Assembly: GCA_008694505.1 (NCBI GenBank)
Contig: VZDJ01007749.1
Location: 360,048-424,047, forward strand
Source: Cyanoderma ruficeps
Lineage: Eukaryota; Chordata; Aves; Passeriformes; Timaliidae
Direction of reading: 5' to 3'
DNA: 64,000 bases
The notes beneath the pieces are model-generated. The model worked only from the letters and a program-made list of their open reading frames with translations, searched no databases and was not told the DNA's origin. Positions within the stretch are counted from its first letter, which is position 1. Each line of letters begins with the position of its first letter. Positions 25,101 through 35,350 of this stretch are shown here, in pieces. Both the position numbers and the translations under genes were made by a program.

Positions 25101-28100
25101 TTCATTGCTGCCCCCATGTCCAGGTACATTTAGCACTTACATTTCCTCCTGCATTTTGCTTTGGGCTCTGTGGCCACTGGATGCCACTGTTGTTCCAGTC
25201 AACCCAGCTAAGAGAAAGGAGGAAGACAGCCTGGAATTTTATTTTCCTCCCCCAGGATAAGTAACATCACACAGAGTTTAGGACAAAGCAGAAGAATTAA
25301 GCAGATGGACTTGACAGCCACAAGTTCAGCATGGCAGGGATCTGTTCTGCCTTCAAAACCCAAAAAGAGGTGGAGGCAGGGGGCTGAGTTAGGGAAGGGT
25401 ACTGTAAATAAGATCAGGTTCCTTACAAAGGCACCATCTCGGCTCAGGGGAGCTGAAATGAGGAAGCATTTGCTTTTCTCCCTGAAGAAGAGAGCTGCAA
25501 TCTCTGTAAGAGATTGTAAGAGTTTTCCCCTGCTTTTCCCATGGCTGCCAATGTGCACTACCCTGCAGTTCTTTGGGCTGGCACCTCCACAAACTGGAGC
25601 AGGCCCAAGAGAGGAGGGCAGGGGAGGATCTCCTTCCCTCTTTGGGAAGAAAACAGCCAACAAGTGAAGGGTCCAAAGAGCCCCATCAGGGGGCTGAGAT
25701 GTGGGGAGCAGGAGGCTCATGGAGAGCCACCATGAGCAGAGGCCACACGGGGGATGCCAGGAGGGCCACACAGGGCTTACCTTGCTCAGCTCCCGCAGTT
25801 TGTTCCTGGCAGCAGCTGCATCCTCCTGCTCAGCAGAGAGCTGCTTCTCCTTCTCCTCCAGCTGGCGTTTCAGGACAGCAACCGGGTCACCCTTCTGCAT
25901 GGCCTGCCAGCATGGGGGGTGCCATATCAGTGGGGATCACTGCTTTCAGACCCATCCCCTTCACCCCACATGTGCAATATCCTGCCCTCTGCTCCAGGGC
26001 AAAATTCAGCTCCATTCTCCAAGACACCCTCAGGGCCAGCCTGCCTGAAAATGGGGTAGCTTCCCGCCCCTTGCATTTCCTGAGGCTCAGCAGAGCTGTG
26101 GCAGAGCCCTACCTACCATGTGCCAGGTGTCCTGGATGATTCCTGCTTTCTCTGTCAGGATCTCGATGAGCTGCTGGGCCTCCCCCTCACTGAACACCAT
26201 GCTGCTGACTGTGGACACGAGTGTCTTGTAGGGCAGGTACAGGGCCCCATCTGAATCCACAGGTGCTAGGGAGGAGAGAGGAGGGATTGGGACTTCTGGG
26301 GACAACAGCAGAACTATTGTATCATCTCAGCTGGCTTCAACCCCATAGCTGCCATCTCAAACCGTCATCCACCCACATTTCCATAGTCACATTTGGTATC
26401 TCTCTGAGTAGAAGAGTAGGAAAAGTGCTGGAGATGACACCACACACATGCTCCTTTAGTCAGCTGTCACCTCTGCCTGGCTCAACAACTGATCCCAGCA
26501 CCTGCCACCACCCTCTATCAAACAGAGATTCTCAGCAGGAGCTGGGAGTGCTTTGCCAATGCCAGGGGGCTGAACCATATCAGAAGCTGGACCACACCAA
26601 AATCTAACCTTGCTGAAGGATGTCACTCCATGCAGTGGTGCTAGTGACAGTGACGTTATCTCCCACCTTTCACCAGCCAAGTTTGTTCCAGCTCTTTGCT
26701 AAGGGAGCAACATGACTGCAACCCTTTCCCCGCCAACTTAGGAAAGCCAGGGAGCATCACAGACCATCAGGCTGTTATAGACCCTCTGTGCACATGGTCA
26801 CAATACACAGAGGGTGGCAGGCAGTGGTTCAGGGATTCCTGCATTTATCTATGGCCCAGTGAGCTCATTTTCCTAGAAAACCACAGAAGGAAAAGCAGTT
26901 TGGAGTCCAGTAGCTCCAGAGCCCCTGAAGTCATTAACACCAGAGTCTCATGAATACAAAGCTTTGGATGCCCCAAGCAGCAAGGTTCAAAGAAGAAGGA
27001 AGAGTAGGTGCTGCAGGCTGCAGCAGAGATTCTCCTCTAGAGAATAGACCCCATCCTGGAACAGGTTCCTCCTGAAGGACTGCAGCCCATAGAAGGCCCC
27101 CCACTGGAGGAGGGGATAGCTGTGAGGAGGAAAGAACTGCAGAGAGGGGCTGTAACAAACTGACCACAGCCCCCATCCTCCTGCACCACTCAGGGATGGG
27201 AGGTAGAGGAGTCACGATGGAAGGAGTGAAGTTGAGCCTGGGAACAAGGGCGGGGGGAAAGGCGTTGTTTTAATTTCTAAAAAAATCTCTGTTTCTCTTT
27301 AAAGGGGAATAAATTAGTTTTCCCCAAGTCGAGTCTGTTTGGCCAGTGACAGTAACTGCTAAGTGATCTCTGGTAGATCCAATTGGGATGGCAGCGCTAA
27401 GAACTGGCAGCAGCCAAGTCTGTGTCCCCAGCCACAGTCACTTCCCAGCAGCGCAGCTGGGGCAGCTCCACCCCCTTGTGCAATCAGGGCCCGAGGCCTG
27501 GCTCATATTTTACTCGTGCTGGCAACTGCAGGGCTGCAGGACAGCACACGGCATCTCCTGGCTCAGTCCTGCTGCGTGCAGGGACACACCAAGCAGAATT
27601 CCACCTCTCTCCAGGTGTAGTCACAGGAGAAAAATACCCCAAGCCATCTGATGAGGAGAGACCACAGCTGCTCAAAACACGTTGGTCAAACTGCAATTGG
27701 CTTCATGGCACAAATCCTGCCAAGAGCTCTCCTTTGCAAAATCCCACAGGAGCAGCTAAGACATCACTCTTCACTTTCAGGACATGCAGGATTGGCATTT
27801 CATACCCAAGGGAATCTAAATTGGGAGCACCCAAAAATCTCCCAACTTAACAAATGCTGGAAGTTCATCTCCCAGCCACATCTCCTCAGCTGTTACAGTT
27901 CAGATTTATGGCTGTGTTTTTCACATGGGTACACACAACAAAACAGGCACCTCCAGTTTCCTCAACACCACCCCTCAGTACCCTCCAAGAGCAGCTTCTC
28001 CAATCGTTCCAAACCACATCACCATGTGGAGATGGCCTTTAGTAAAATCCTTCCCTCAGAAGAGCAGATTCAAGAGATTTAACCCATCTCTGAAACCCAG

Positions 28101-29563
28101 CAGCTGCAAATGTCCTGCTGAGCAGCAGCAAGAAGGGATGTCTTTTAGTTTGGTGGGTTGGGGAATTTTTTGGTGAAGAAAGAAAGAAATGAAACCTATA
28201 CACATCACATCTTTGAGAACACCTGAGAGATTTCTCCCACGTGTCCACATGGGAACCCTTCCACAGGTCTGAAAGCACTCACATTTTTAGTGCCAAATTT
28301 GGTAATTATCACTTAACCAAAAATAAATCCCAAACTGTTCCCAGTGGCACAATGAGAGGCAAGAATCCAGCCAGAGAGCTGTTTTCCCCTCCCTACACCC
28401 TTTTATACGCTGCAGAATTCAGGACCACCTGATCTCTTCCATCTCTGAGTAAATCTAGTAAGGCACAACTGATGATGGGCAAGTTTTCCCTTCACTGTGA
28501 GAGCCTCAAAGTCACTTCCCTCTAATCATTCTACAATCAACCCCCTGCAGTATAAAAACTCCATCAATCCTCTCTGCTTGAAGAATCCTTCTTCACCTCT
28601 ACCAAAGGAGGAGGCCCAGCAGTGGCCTAGCTCCATGTAGAAGTGTGGAAGAGCTCCTTTGTACTTTTAACAGTCAGGGTTCTATGGGGAAAACACCTCA
28701 TCCTGGCTTTCCACCCAGATGTGTAGCACCTTGGCAGGTGTCCCTCCCCCAGGACAGGGACATGCACCTCTCATTCATTCCCATGCACAGATAACACAAC
28801 AGCAAATCCCAGAGGAACCTGTAACTCTCCAACATCTGTGTGCTGGACCAAAGGGATATAGGCAGAGGAATTTGGGTTTACCTGGCTCGCTCTTCTTCTT
28901 GGATGCAGGCTTTTTCCTGGGAGGTCCATCATGCTTCTGATCCTCCTGGGCTGGAAGAGCCTCAGTTTTCTTGACGGTGACAGAGCTAATGATCGGAGCA
29001 CTCTGCTGAGTGCCAACTGGGGGCACTGCCACAACAGGCACCTCCTTAGGGGCCACCTCCCGGACGGGAGAACTTTTGGGGATGCTGATAGGAGGTGGAG
29101 CCAACACCGGGCTAGGAGCAGGCTCTACCTTTGCCACCTTCTTCTCCTTCTTCCTCTTTTCCTTAGGTGATGGAACAGGTTTCTCCTTTTCCTGGGGGAC
29201 AACTGCCACTGCTGCAATTGGAGTCTCAACTGTTACAGGGTCAGGCACCACAACAGGCTCAGGAACCACCTCCTTGGGAGGGTCCATCACTTCCTGAGTA
29301 AGCTGCTGCTCTGGTATCTTTCCATTTGGTTTCTCTTCCTTTTTCTTTGCTTTTCCTTTTTTCTCAACTGGTTTCTCTTTCTTCTTTTTCTCTAATTTCT
29401 GCTGCTGGGTCTTCTCAAGCTCCTTGCGTTGCTTCGCCAAGGCTTCCTCATAAGACGTCTCCTTCATGGAGAAGGTCGACACCAGGAAGATCCCGATGGC
29501 TGAAATCACCATGAAGCCCCCGAAGACCACAACACCCAGCGTCTGAGGGTCGTACACATCCAT
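13112..29563 (-). CDS. RRBP1: Ribosome-binding protein 1 (p180), ER membrane coiled-coil protein
   Basis: p180 is an ER membrane protein that binds ribosomes and microtubules, holds mRNA and polysomes on rough ER and supports secretion. The - strand exons are 29563-28882 (ATG), 26265-26117, 25903-25781, 25000-24848, 24356-24238, 23462-23309, 21639-21501, 21144-20957, 20808-20771, 19620-19530, 18923-18831, 18488-18396, 18291-18211, 18113-18024, 17588-17496, 16568-16497, 16321-16226, 15789-15706, 15116-15024, 14246-14163, 13689-13594 and 13141-13112. They sum to 2,841 nt, 946 codons plus stop, in one frame. Residues 1-7 are lumenal, about 9-30 are a transmembrane segment, then a Lys-rich basic region to about 227, then a coiled coil to the end. 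Exon-by-exon similarity to mammalian RRBP1 is strong. The Lys-rich decapeptide repeat block is absent. The literal reading stops nine codons into the last exon because of a frame shift in an A10 run, losing the usual C-terminal tail. Confidence 0.95.
13594..13689 (-). CDS. RRBP1: RRBP1 exon 22 (residues 906-937)
   Basis: Acceptor ttccag, donor gtgagt, 32 codons. Encodes AQSLARSLQAELEKLRLAEH and AAASDKEAQHLK, the last complete and fully conserved-frame exon. It aligns to the mammalian LQEELEKLR and EASQLK segments. Confidence 0.95.
14163..14246 (-). CDS. RRBP1: RRBP1 exon 21 (residues 878-905)
   Basis: Acceptor acacag, donor gttggt (a weaker donor), 28 codons. Encodes LKTQLEQNETLAEKEQMLRQ and KLAQELEE. 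LKTQLE is identical to the mammalian exon start. Confidence 0.94.
15024..15116 (-). CDS. RRBP1: RRBP1 exon 20 (residues 847-877)
   Basis: Acceptor ccctcag, donor gttagg, 31 codons. Encodes VRQQLSEVKSHVQEGEVVGL and PAESNEPAPLE, the Pro/Ala/Glu-rich break in the rod seen in mammals after VRQQLSEMKSHV. Confidence 0.95.
15346..15373. repeat. (GGAT)n microsatellite in RRBP1 intron 19
   Basis: Short tetranucleotide array of GGAT with GGAC variants on the + strand, in the intron between exons 19 and 20. Confidence 0.85.
15706..15789 (-). CDS. RRBP1: RRBP1 exon 19 (residues 819-846)
   Basis: Acceptor tggcag, donor gtaagg, 28 codons. Encodes LSQLLSESQEQLEAAKTETQ and KQSKELAL, a conserved coiled-coil segment. 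Confidence 0.96.
16226..16321 (-). CDS. RRBP1: RRBP1 exon 18 (residues 787-818)
   Basis: Acceptor atacag, donor gtaagt, 32 codons. Encodes LKEYTSLLETQLENHLERAS and SERQNYTKEVGA; the last part aligns to ECQNYAKEVAG of mammals. Confidence 0.95.
16497..16568 (-). CDS. RRBP1: RRBP1 exon 17 (residues 763-786)
   Basis: Acceptor cttcag, donor gtgagg, 24 codons. Encodes SHLQLKSLEGMVEKLKADLQ and GTDQ, matching the mammalian VKHLEEIVEKLKGEL region. Confidence 0.95.
17496..17588 (-). CDS. RRBP1: RRBP1 exon 16 (residues 732-762)
   Basis: Acceptor cccacag, donor gtgcgt, 31 codons. Encodes EGMLRNLQKSVEEEEQVWKA and KLTASEEELQK, almost identical to mammalian p180. Confidence 0.96.
18024..18113 (-). CDS. 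RRBP1: RRBP1 exon 15 (residues 702-731)
   Basis: Acceptor ttttag, donor gtaagt, 30 codons. Encodes DSALKLKEAEEAQSTLQAEC and EQYRTILAET. AEE-QSTLQAEC-QYR is conserved. Confidence 0.96.
18211..18291 (-). CDS. RRBP1: RRBP1 exon 14 (residues 675-701)
   Basis: Acceptor actcag, donor gtaagg, 27 codons. Encodes DYDTWLQEFKEKTVDVLKQQ and MITTAPP, aligned to the mammalian YTEWLQDLKEK segment. Confidence 0.94.
18396..18488 (-). CDS. RRBP1: RRBP1 exon 13 (residues 644-674)
   Basis: Acceptor tttcag, donor gtggga, 31 codons. Encodes EELAQQLDAFQTRTKQMLLS and ALPGVTVSSQQ. More diverged than its neighbours but the length and phase match the mammalian exon. Confidence 0.93.
18831..18923 (-). CDS. RRBP1: RRBP1 exon 12 (residues 613-643)
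   Basis: Acceptor tccacag, donor gtgagc, 31 codons. Encodes DLREKNWKAMEALTMVEKAC followed by EEKLLAATKAK. DLREKNWKAMEAL is a signature shared with mammals. Confidence 0.96.
19530..19620 (-). CDS. RRBP1: RRBP1 exon 11 (residues 582-612)
   Basis: Acceptor ttccag, donor gtatgt. Encodes LQEKTNQLSALEREATQLRE and AVEQQKVKNN. The last ten residues are identical to mammalian p180. Confidence 0.96.
20771..20808 (-). CDS. RRBP1: RRBP1 exon 10, 38-nt small exon (residues 570-581)
   Basis: Acceptor ttccag, donor gtgggt. Only 38 nt, encoding AANEAEIRQLQS plus two bases of the next Arg. It is needed to keep the frame between its neighbours, which supports it strongly despite its size. Confidence 0.93.
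20957..21144 (-). CDS. RRBP1: RRBP1 exon 9 (residues 507-569)
   Basis: Acceptor caacag, donor gttgtg (a weaker GT donor). Encodes LQAKLLNSEAEVKSKLLELD and KSIEALLEAGQMREAEKDRD. The IEALLEAGQ block is invariant in the family. Confidence 0.95.
21501..21639 (-). CDS. RRBP1: RRBP1 exon 8 (residues 461-506)
   Basis: Acceptor tctgcag, donor gtgagg; ends one base into a Glu codon. Encodes GYQREAEVMLQKRLDEVSDE and DAEKTKGQQQSIA, matching the mammalian segment around QKRLDEVSREL. Confidence 0.95.
21640..23308 (-). other. RRBP1 intron 7
   Basis: Intron of about 1.7 kb. It contains an AT-rich patch with a homeodomain-type core TTTAATTAGCATTAA near 22399-22413. I cannot tell from one sequence whether it is functional. 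No other element recognised. Confidence 0.7.
23309..23462 (-). CDS. RRBP1: RRBP1 exon 7 (residues 409-460)
   Basis: Acceptor gctgcag, donor gtcagt. Encodes QNAELAKLRQECSRLMKELS and EEQQRKSWEIKAAASEKRIE in the rod. A 262-codon open frame on the opposite strand overlaps this exon but has no coding support. Confidence 0.95.
24238..24356 (-). CDS. RRBP1: RRBP1 exon 6 (residues 370-408)
   Basis: Acceptor ctctag, donor gtaaga; ends two bases into a Lys codon. Encodes IRTLQEQLENGPNTQLARLQ and QENSILRDALNQATSQMES, nearly identical to mammalian RRBP1. Confidence 0.96.
24527..24694. repeat. G-rich minisatellite in RRBP1 intron 5
   Basis: Irregular tandem array of short + strand units of the type TTTAGGGG or TTTGGGG, with many runs of three to six G. 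It lies wholly within the intron between RRBP1 exons 5 and 6. Because RRBP1 is read from the - strand, the G-rich strand is the template strand. Confidence 0.75.
24848..25000 (-). CDS. RRBP1: RRBP1 exon 5 (residues 319-369)
   Basis: Acceptor ctggaag, donor gtgagc, 51 codons. Encodes ELAAERAKAVAVEDKLKEQL followed by the conserved MQARMQASYQDHVSETQQLQ. Confidence 0.96.
25781..25903 (-). CDS. RRBP1: RRBP1 exon 4 (residues 278-318)
   Basis: Acceptor tggcag, donor gtaagc, 41 codons in phase 0. Encodes AMQKGDPVAVLKRQLEEKEK and QEDAAAARNKLRELSK, clear coiled coil matching mammalian p180. Confidence 0.96.
26117..26265 (-). CDS. RRBP1: RRBP1 exon 3 (residues 228-277)
   Basis: Acceptor ccctag, donor gtaggt. 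Encodes APVDSDGALYLPYKTLVSTV and on to EKAGIIQDTWHM. This is the conserved segment just after the basic region in all RRBP1 proteins, and the start of the rod. Confidence 0.96.
26266..28881 (-). other. RRBP1 intron 2
   Basis: Largest internal intron (about 2.6 kb). I looked for tandem 30-bp units that could encode the p180 decapeptide repeat on the - strand and saw none. No named repeat or RNA gene recognised. Confidence 0.8.
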
Positions 29564-29583
29564 CCTGTCTCACTCTTCTGTGC
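28882..29583 (-). CDS. RRBP1: RRBP1 exon 2: start codon, transmembrane segment, basic domain (residues 1-227)
   Basis: Acceptor cttgcag ends at 29584 and 20 nt of 5' UTR precede the ATG at 29563-29561, with A at -3 and G at +4 (good Kozak context). The protein opens MDVYDPQTLG, then a hydrophobic stretch VVVFGGFMVISAIGIFLV, then SMKETSYEEALAKQRKEL as in mammals. A Lys/Glu-rich segment and a Pro/Val-rich linker follow, ending KKPASKKKSEP. The donor gtaaac lies at 28881. The mammalian gene carries tandem Lys-rich decapeptides near this point; none are present here. Confidence 0.96.
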
Positions 29584-32500
29584 CTGCAAGACACCAGGAC
29601 AACAGTTAGGGGCAGGAGAGGAGGAAAGAAATGCAATGGCTTATCTGAGCAGTATCTTCACATGGGCATCTGTGCATCCAATGCCACCATGCACTGGGAA
29701 GAGGAACACTCCAGATTCAGACGACTCAGGTTGACCTGTCTACACACCTCCAAGTTTGTGCTCTTCTGCTACACTGCCCATGCACAGGGGTCCAGTTGTA
29801 CCTCAGTGACTAAATTTCATCTCCAGAAGAACTGAAGAGAAGGAATTAAAAAACAGGGATGCAATCAGGAACAGCCACTAGCCTCATTCTATGTCCAGTG
29901 AGGTGGTTTTGTATTACCCTAAGCCATACCTGCAGCAGCGAGAGAGCCCACTTTCAAACTGCTGGGAGCAGGTTGGCCAAAATCTGGGCTTTCTCTGGAG
30001 CACTTGGCTTTTTCACTGCACCCAGATGCACATCCAGGTGTCATCTTTGGAATAAAATATCACTCTGGGAGGAGAAAGCTTTGCAGCAGCCCTTCCCTCT
30101 TTCCTTTGCCAGCTGTACACTGCTGCTGAGCAGCAGCAGAAACCACACTGCCTGCTGTCTGGTGAGCAGGGTTTAGCCACACCTGGGGAAAGATGCTGCT
30201 ATCTCCACTCCTCTTAATGACTATTTGAACCTACACTGGTTTCAAAGCCAATTTTTGCTGGCCCATCCACATGTTTCATCTACCAGGGCATCACTTCCAC
30301 GTGGCTCTGAGGTGGCTCACAATTCCCCAGATGCTGGGAGAGGAGACAGAATCCCCTAGAATCTGAGAAGGGACACTTTCCAGGAGTTGCCGTGACTGTG
30401 GTACCTCATCATTGTTAATTAAAACACAACGAGCAAAATGCAGGAAGTCCTCAGCTACCAGGCATTCTTATGCCCATGCTTAACTGTTGACATTATCAAA
30501 TTTCCCCTTTAAGGGGTTGTGGGTTGAGGAGGGAGGGAGGGGCTGGAAGGGGAAGAGGCAAAAGTAAGAATAAAACTAAGCAGATCGGCATCTTTTCAAA
30601 CTTCAGTGCTTGCAGGGAGACACCTCGGAGGCCCTTCCTTTCTAAGAGCTGGAACAGCAAACTTGAATCTGCATATCAAAGCTGCTAGAGGTGGGGACAG
30701 TGCAGTGAAAACTCATCTCCAGCCCCCAAGCAGGAGGTGCAGAGCTGGGAGAAGCTGCAAATCTCCCAGTGGAGATACCCAATCTGCCTGGGAAAGGATG
30801 TTCTGACCAGCAGCCCAGCTTTCCCTGCTCAACTCTCCAAGCATCCCAGGTAAAGCAGCAGAGAGAGAAGCTGGCAAGCAGGAAGGTTCACCATGCCAGC
30901 TGGAACCAGCCAACCCTGTCAGGGCCAATTTTCTACCCCAGGGCACTGCTGGAGATCCCAAATGATACTACAGGCATCACTTACTACTATTTCACATCTA
31001 CCCTGGCCATTTTGCACTTAAATGGCCTCAGCCCACTCTATCCCAGCACATCTGGTGCCAAGTCATTGCCTCCTGACTAGGGAGCATTGTTTTGGGATGG
31101 TCCCAGCCAGGACAGACAGGTAACTCCTAACCCACAGGGTGAAAAGCACTGAAATTCCTTTCCCTGGCACTAATAAAAAGTAGGGCTGGAGAGCACAAAT
31201 CCACAATCTTGTGCTGTGTTTACGGCTACACCAAAGCACCCAGGAGCTGTTTTAGGGGCAGAACAAGGTGACCTACATTTGTCACCAGCAATCCCAACAT
31301 ATTTATAAAAATAAGCCCTTCTTGACTTCACAGCATCACAGTTTCAAATCTAGATAAAAATTCATTGCTCCAGCTTGGGAAAAGGGCATCCCCAAGTGCT
31401 GACAAACACACTCCACCCCCACCTGGTGGTACCACCACCTTCAAAAGCAACTTGATGAGCCCACAGGGGATGGGAATGGGGGAAGAAATCCCAATTTCCA
31501 CTACAGAGGATGGATGAGAGGACAGAGACAGGAACGATGAGGTGGGTGAGACGGCAGTGCTGGATGTGGTATTATGGCACCAGAGCCGTGTGCCTGCTTC
31601 CCCCACGGGACTGTTCCCCAGAAGCCTTCCAGAGCCCCATACCCTCTCTCCCTCACAGAGCCTCACTCAGTCCCAAGGGTGAGGCCGCCTGTACCTTGCC
31701 TCCTGCTTTAATGCCAGGGTGAGATAGGGGTAAGGATGTAAATGAGCACTAAAGTCCTTCCTAGCAAAACAAAAGCACCTCAACAACCCCTCCAGACCAA
31801 AAGCAATACAAGAACAAAGCAGCCAGGAGCACTGAGGAGCTGTGAACCTGCAGAAGAGCTATGGCAGCTGCCAGAGCTCCTGAAAGCAGCTGAGATGCTC
31901 AGAGAGGCCATCCAAGCTCCCACTGCTCAACCAGGGGAACCCCACACTGTCCCCAAGGACAGATGTGCTAGCAGAAAATCCACAGAAAGGAGTGAGAGGT
32001 GGCAGCCAGGAAGCAATCACTGCCAGCAGCACTCCCATGGCAAACCTTGGTCCTGTCCCAACGCTTATGCCTGACAGCCTCGGTGCTGACTCCGAGGAGC
32101 AAGTTCTACCTGTAGGGCTCCTCTTGTGGTCAGGACTAGGCAGGACCAGCCCAACTCGTTCAGGGAAGAGCCCATCTCTCCAACAGTGCAGAGACAGCCG
32201 CACACACTTAAATCAAGCCAGGCTGGCCTTGGCATTTGGGGGATATGGCAAAGTCTTTCTACGGGAACTTCCTGGTGCAGAGATGCCAGAAGCATTTATG
32301 CCACAGTGTTAGCACTCAGGAGAGAAGCTCTGCTTTGACATTTCCTGACCTTGCCACTTTTGCCCTTCCAAGGGCTGGAAGTTTGCTCCTGGATTTGCAC
32401 AGCAAGACACCATCCTCCTCGCAAACACATGTGCTCTTCGGCAGGAAAGCCCTCCATGCTTCCCACCTGGACAGTCTTAGCCAGGACACAGAAAAATAGG

Positions 32501-34340
32501 GCACCAAAGGTAGTCTCACATGTTCATTGAAGAGGCTCAAAAACTTCAGGATCCTCCCTTCTGTAGCTTCTGGTCCTCCATGGGACATCACTCCTACGAC
32601 GGCATTTTTCCATCTGCTCAGGAGAGGGTTTTGTGCCCGAGAGGTTGGTGGACACCAGCAGTTATCAGAGTCTATGCTCAAAAAATCGAGTTCACATCCA
32701 ACACTGAGCACATTTACTTCCATTTTCCATTTACTTCCAAGTTTCTGGTGCATCCTCCACTCCTCTCCCAGCCAAAATAGTAGAAATCATGTAATATCTC
32801 CATACACAAACTCTTTCCCCAGAACAGTTTGTCCAGGTAAAGCTTTTCCCCACCTTCAGAACAGGAATAAGATGGACAACTGGTGTTTCACTTGGCCTTC
32901 TCACGTAAAGGATCTGGCTGAAATGCTGTGCTCTAACTCTTCCACTCCTGTGGCTTTCTCTTGTTATCTGTCAAGCTTCCCAAAATCCCAGCCCAAGAGA
33001 CCTGGCCTCCCTCACTGCCCTGCACATGCAGCCACCTCTGTTTGACCTGAGCAAAAGTCCAAGTCGCCCTAGGCAAGAAGAACCAGAAAAGCACTCAGCC
33101 TTGCACGTTTTTCAGCACTAAACAATTTCCAGGATGAACCAACCCACAGACATGTGACATGACAGCACAGGAGCCATGCTCAGTGTCTTGTGGTCACATT
33201 TGTCACTGACAGCTGTGTCAGAACACAGGCTGGAACTGTGCCACCTGTTCAGCCTGTCCTCCCCTCTATGACCATACATGAAATCCATGGGAATTCAGCA
33301 TGAAGACCCAGCCCTCCACCAACCCTGGTTTAAATCACCCAGGCCACACAACAGGTGGGCAGGAGCAATGGAAGTGTCAGGTTGTGCAGTAACTACAGAA
33401 AGCTTCTTTCTTTCCACAGCCAAAGGAAAATACACGTTATCTCCTCCTGGTGTCAACAGGCGCTACAGATAGGGAAAGATGCCCTTTGCAAACAGGACAC
33501 TGTCCCCCCTGCAACTCAAGGCTTCTACTTTGCTATGGTGTCAAGGTCGCATCTCAGTTTACAGCAATGCAGGAGAGGTGATGAGGGGTCAGAGGGCAGA
33601 AAGAGAACTGGATTCACACAGACAGGGTCTGCATAAGCCACAGCAATGCCTGTGAAGCACCTGCAGCACCCCTTCCTCTACATATCCCAGCAGCTTGAAA
33701 AAAAGGAAGGAAATGGCAAGGACAAGGGAACTAGGAGGTCTGATCCTGTGAACAGCAGGGCAGCTCAGCAGCAGGAGAAAGCAACAGCACTGCCAGCAGA
33801 TAAAAAACAATCACTTCTCCTGGAGTTTTTCTCTCCACCCTGTTGCAATAGAGAGAGACAAAAATTAAAAACAAATGAGAAAACCTGCATGCCATGAGCA
33901 GATCCTGCCCAGGTCACCAGCAGCCTCTGTTTAAATATATTTTCTGTGTAGCTGTGCACTTCCAGCCTCTGAGCAGCATGTGCTACTCCATGCAGCAACT
34001 CCAGATTAGCCCATCATCAACAGTTAGAGCTGGATTTAATTGAATGTGCTCCATTAGCTTTGGCAGCACCAGGTAGCTGGCTTGTGCTTGCCAGCAGTGC
34101 TGCCAGCCCCCTTGAGCACAGGAGTGAGAAAACAGGCACAAAATATATGTATATATAGGAGAAGAGCTGCAGTGGCTGTTAGAAATTTTCTCTCCCCTCC
34201 CTGGCCCGAAGAGGCATTTCACTACCGGCTCACATCCCAGGTAGCCCCGACTCCTTCCAGCCATTTCCCGCTGATTCAGAGCTTCAAGGAAGGTGAGAGC
34301 TGGCATTCCAAGTGCGGACATTTCTCCATCCCGTTCAGCC
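29584..34340 (-). other. RRBP1 intron 1 (inferred)
   Basis: Sequence between the acceptor of the ATG exon and the CpG island. No coding exon is supported on either strand and I recognised no mobile element. The exact upstream end depends on the unmapped first exon. Confidence 0.6.
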
Positions 34341-35350
34341 ACGTGTGCAGCACACGCTCTTCCGCTGGACGGCTTCCCCGGTAGGGTGAAGAGCGGGGCA
34401 GACCGGCAGGAAGACTGTTCATGACCCAGCTGCAAAGATCCCGTGGTGGGCAGGGGTCTCCGCTTACGGGGTCGATGCCTCTGTCTAAAAGCTCTGCGCT
34501 GCTGGGGGTCTCCGGGTGCCAGCAGAGTTTTGACGGGGGGGCTTAGTCAAGGAAAAAAAACCGGACAAGGGACAGCGGCCCGAGCGCGGGGATCTTCTGT
34601 AAACGCGGTTAATCAGATTAATAATTGTCATCCGGCCAGCGCTGGGGCAAGACGGCGGCGCTCGGGGCTGGGGGCAGCGCGGGGCCCGGACCTCGCCCTG
34701 CCCGCACACGCCGCCATTCCGCGCTCACTCAGGGCCATTCATCCGCCCAGCCCCGCCGCACGGACCGGACGCCGGGGCGAGATCCCCCCTGCTCCCCGCC
34801 GCTCCCCGCGGGACACGGCTCCGCGCCGGGGCCGCGGCTCGGGGGTCCGAGTCCGCTCCAAGCGCGCCGAGCGCCGGGGCCGGGGGGTCCCGCTCGCAGC
34901 ACGGGGCGGGGGCAGGGGGATCGCGGAAGCGCTGGCCGGGGAAGGGGCAGAGGGAAGGAAGGGCTGCCGCTGCCCCTACCCACCCGTGCCGAGTCGCGGT
35001 CCCTCCTCGCCGCCGCGGCCGTGTGGAGTCGTGGCACTTTCCGCCGCTGTCTCGCCGGGCTCGGCCGCCACGTCCCGCCCCGCCCTGTGGCGTCCCGCCC
35101 GCCCGCTCCGCGCGGCGCCGCGGGGCCCACTCAGCGCGCCGGGCCGGGCGGGGCGGCGGCCGGGCCCTCCCCGCGAGGGAACGGGGATGGATCGCCATCC
35201 CTCCGCCGTCCGGCTGCACCACCGGGGCTGCAGCGGCGCCCCGAGGCCGGGGGAGCCCCGCGGAGCTTTGACCCCGGGCTGTGCTGCCGGGGATCGGTGT
35301 GCGCCGGCCGTGGCTGCCCGCTGGCCTTGCCCGGGGTGTCGGCGTCATTC
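34340..35350 (-). promoter_or_regulatory. RRBP1: CpG island, probable RRBP1 promoter and non-coding exon 1
   Basis: The only CpG-dense, strongly GC-rich block in the window, about 5 kb upstream of the RRBP1 ATG exon. It has several GC boxes (for example GGGGCGGGGG near 34902 and CCCGCCCCGCCC near 35084) and no clear TATA box, as for housekeeping promoters. A usable - strand donor candidate (TGA|GTGAGC) lies at 34728-34727, but I cannot define the first exon with confidence. Long open frames here on both strands come from GC-rich composition. Confidence 0.75.

Noticed and set aside
28460..28520. TGATGA box in RRBP1 intron 2 suggesting a C/D snoRNA
   Set aside because: No matching D box or terminal stem at the right distance.
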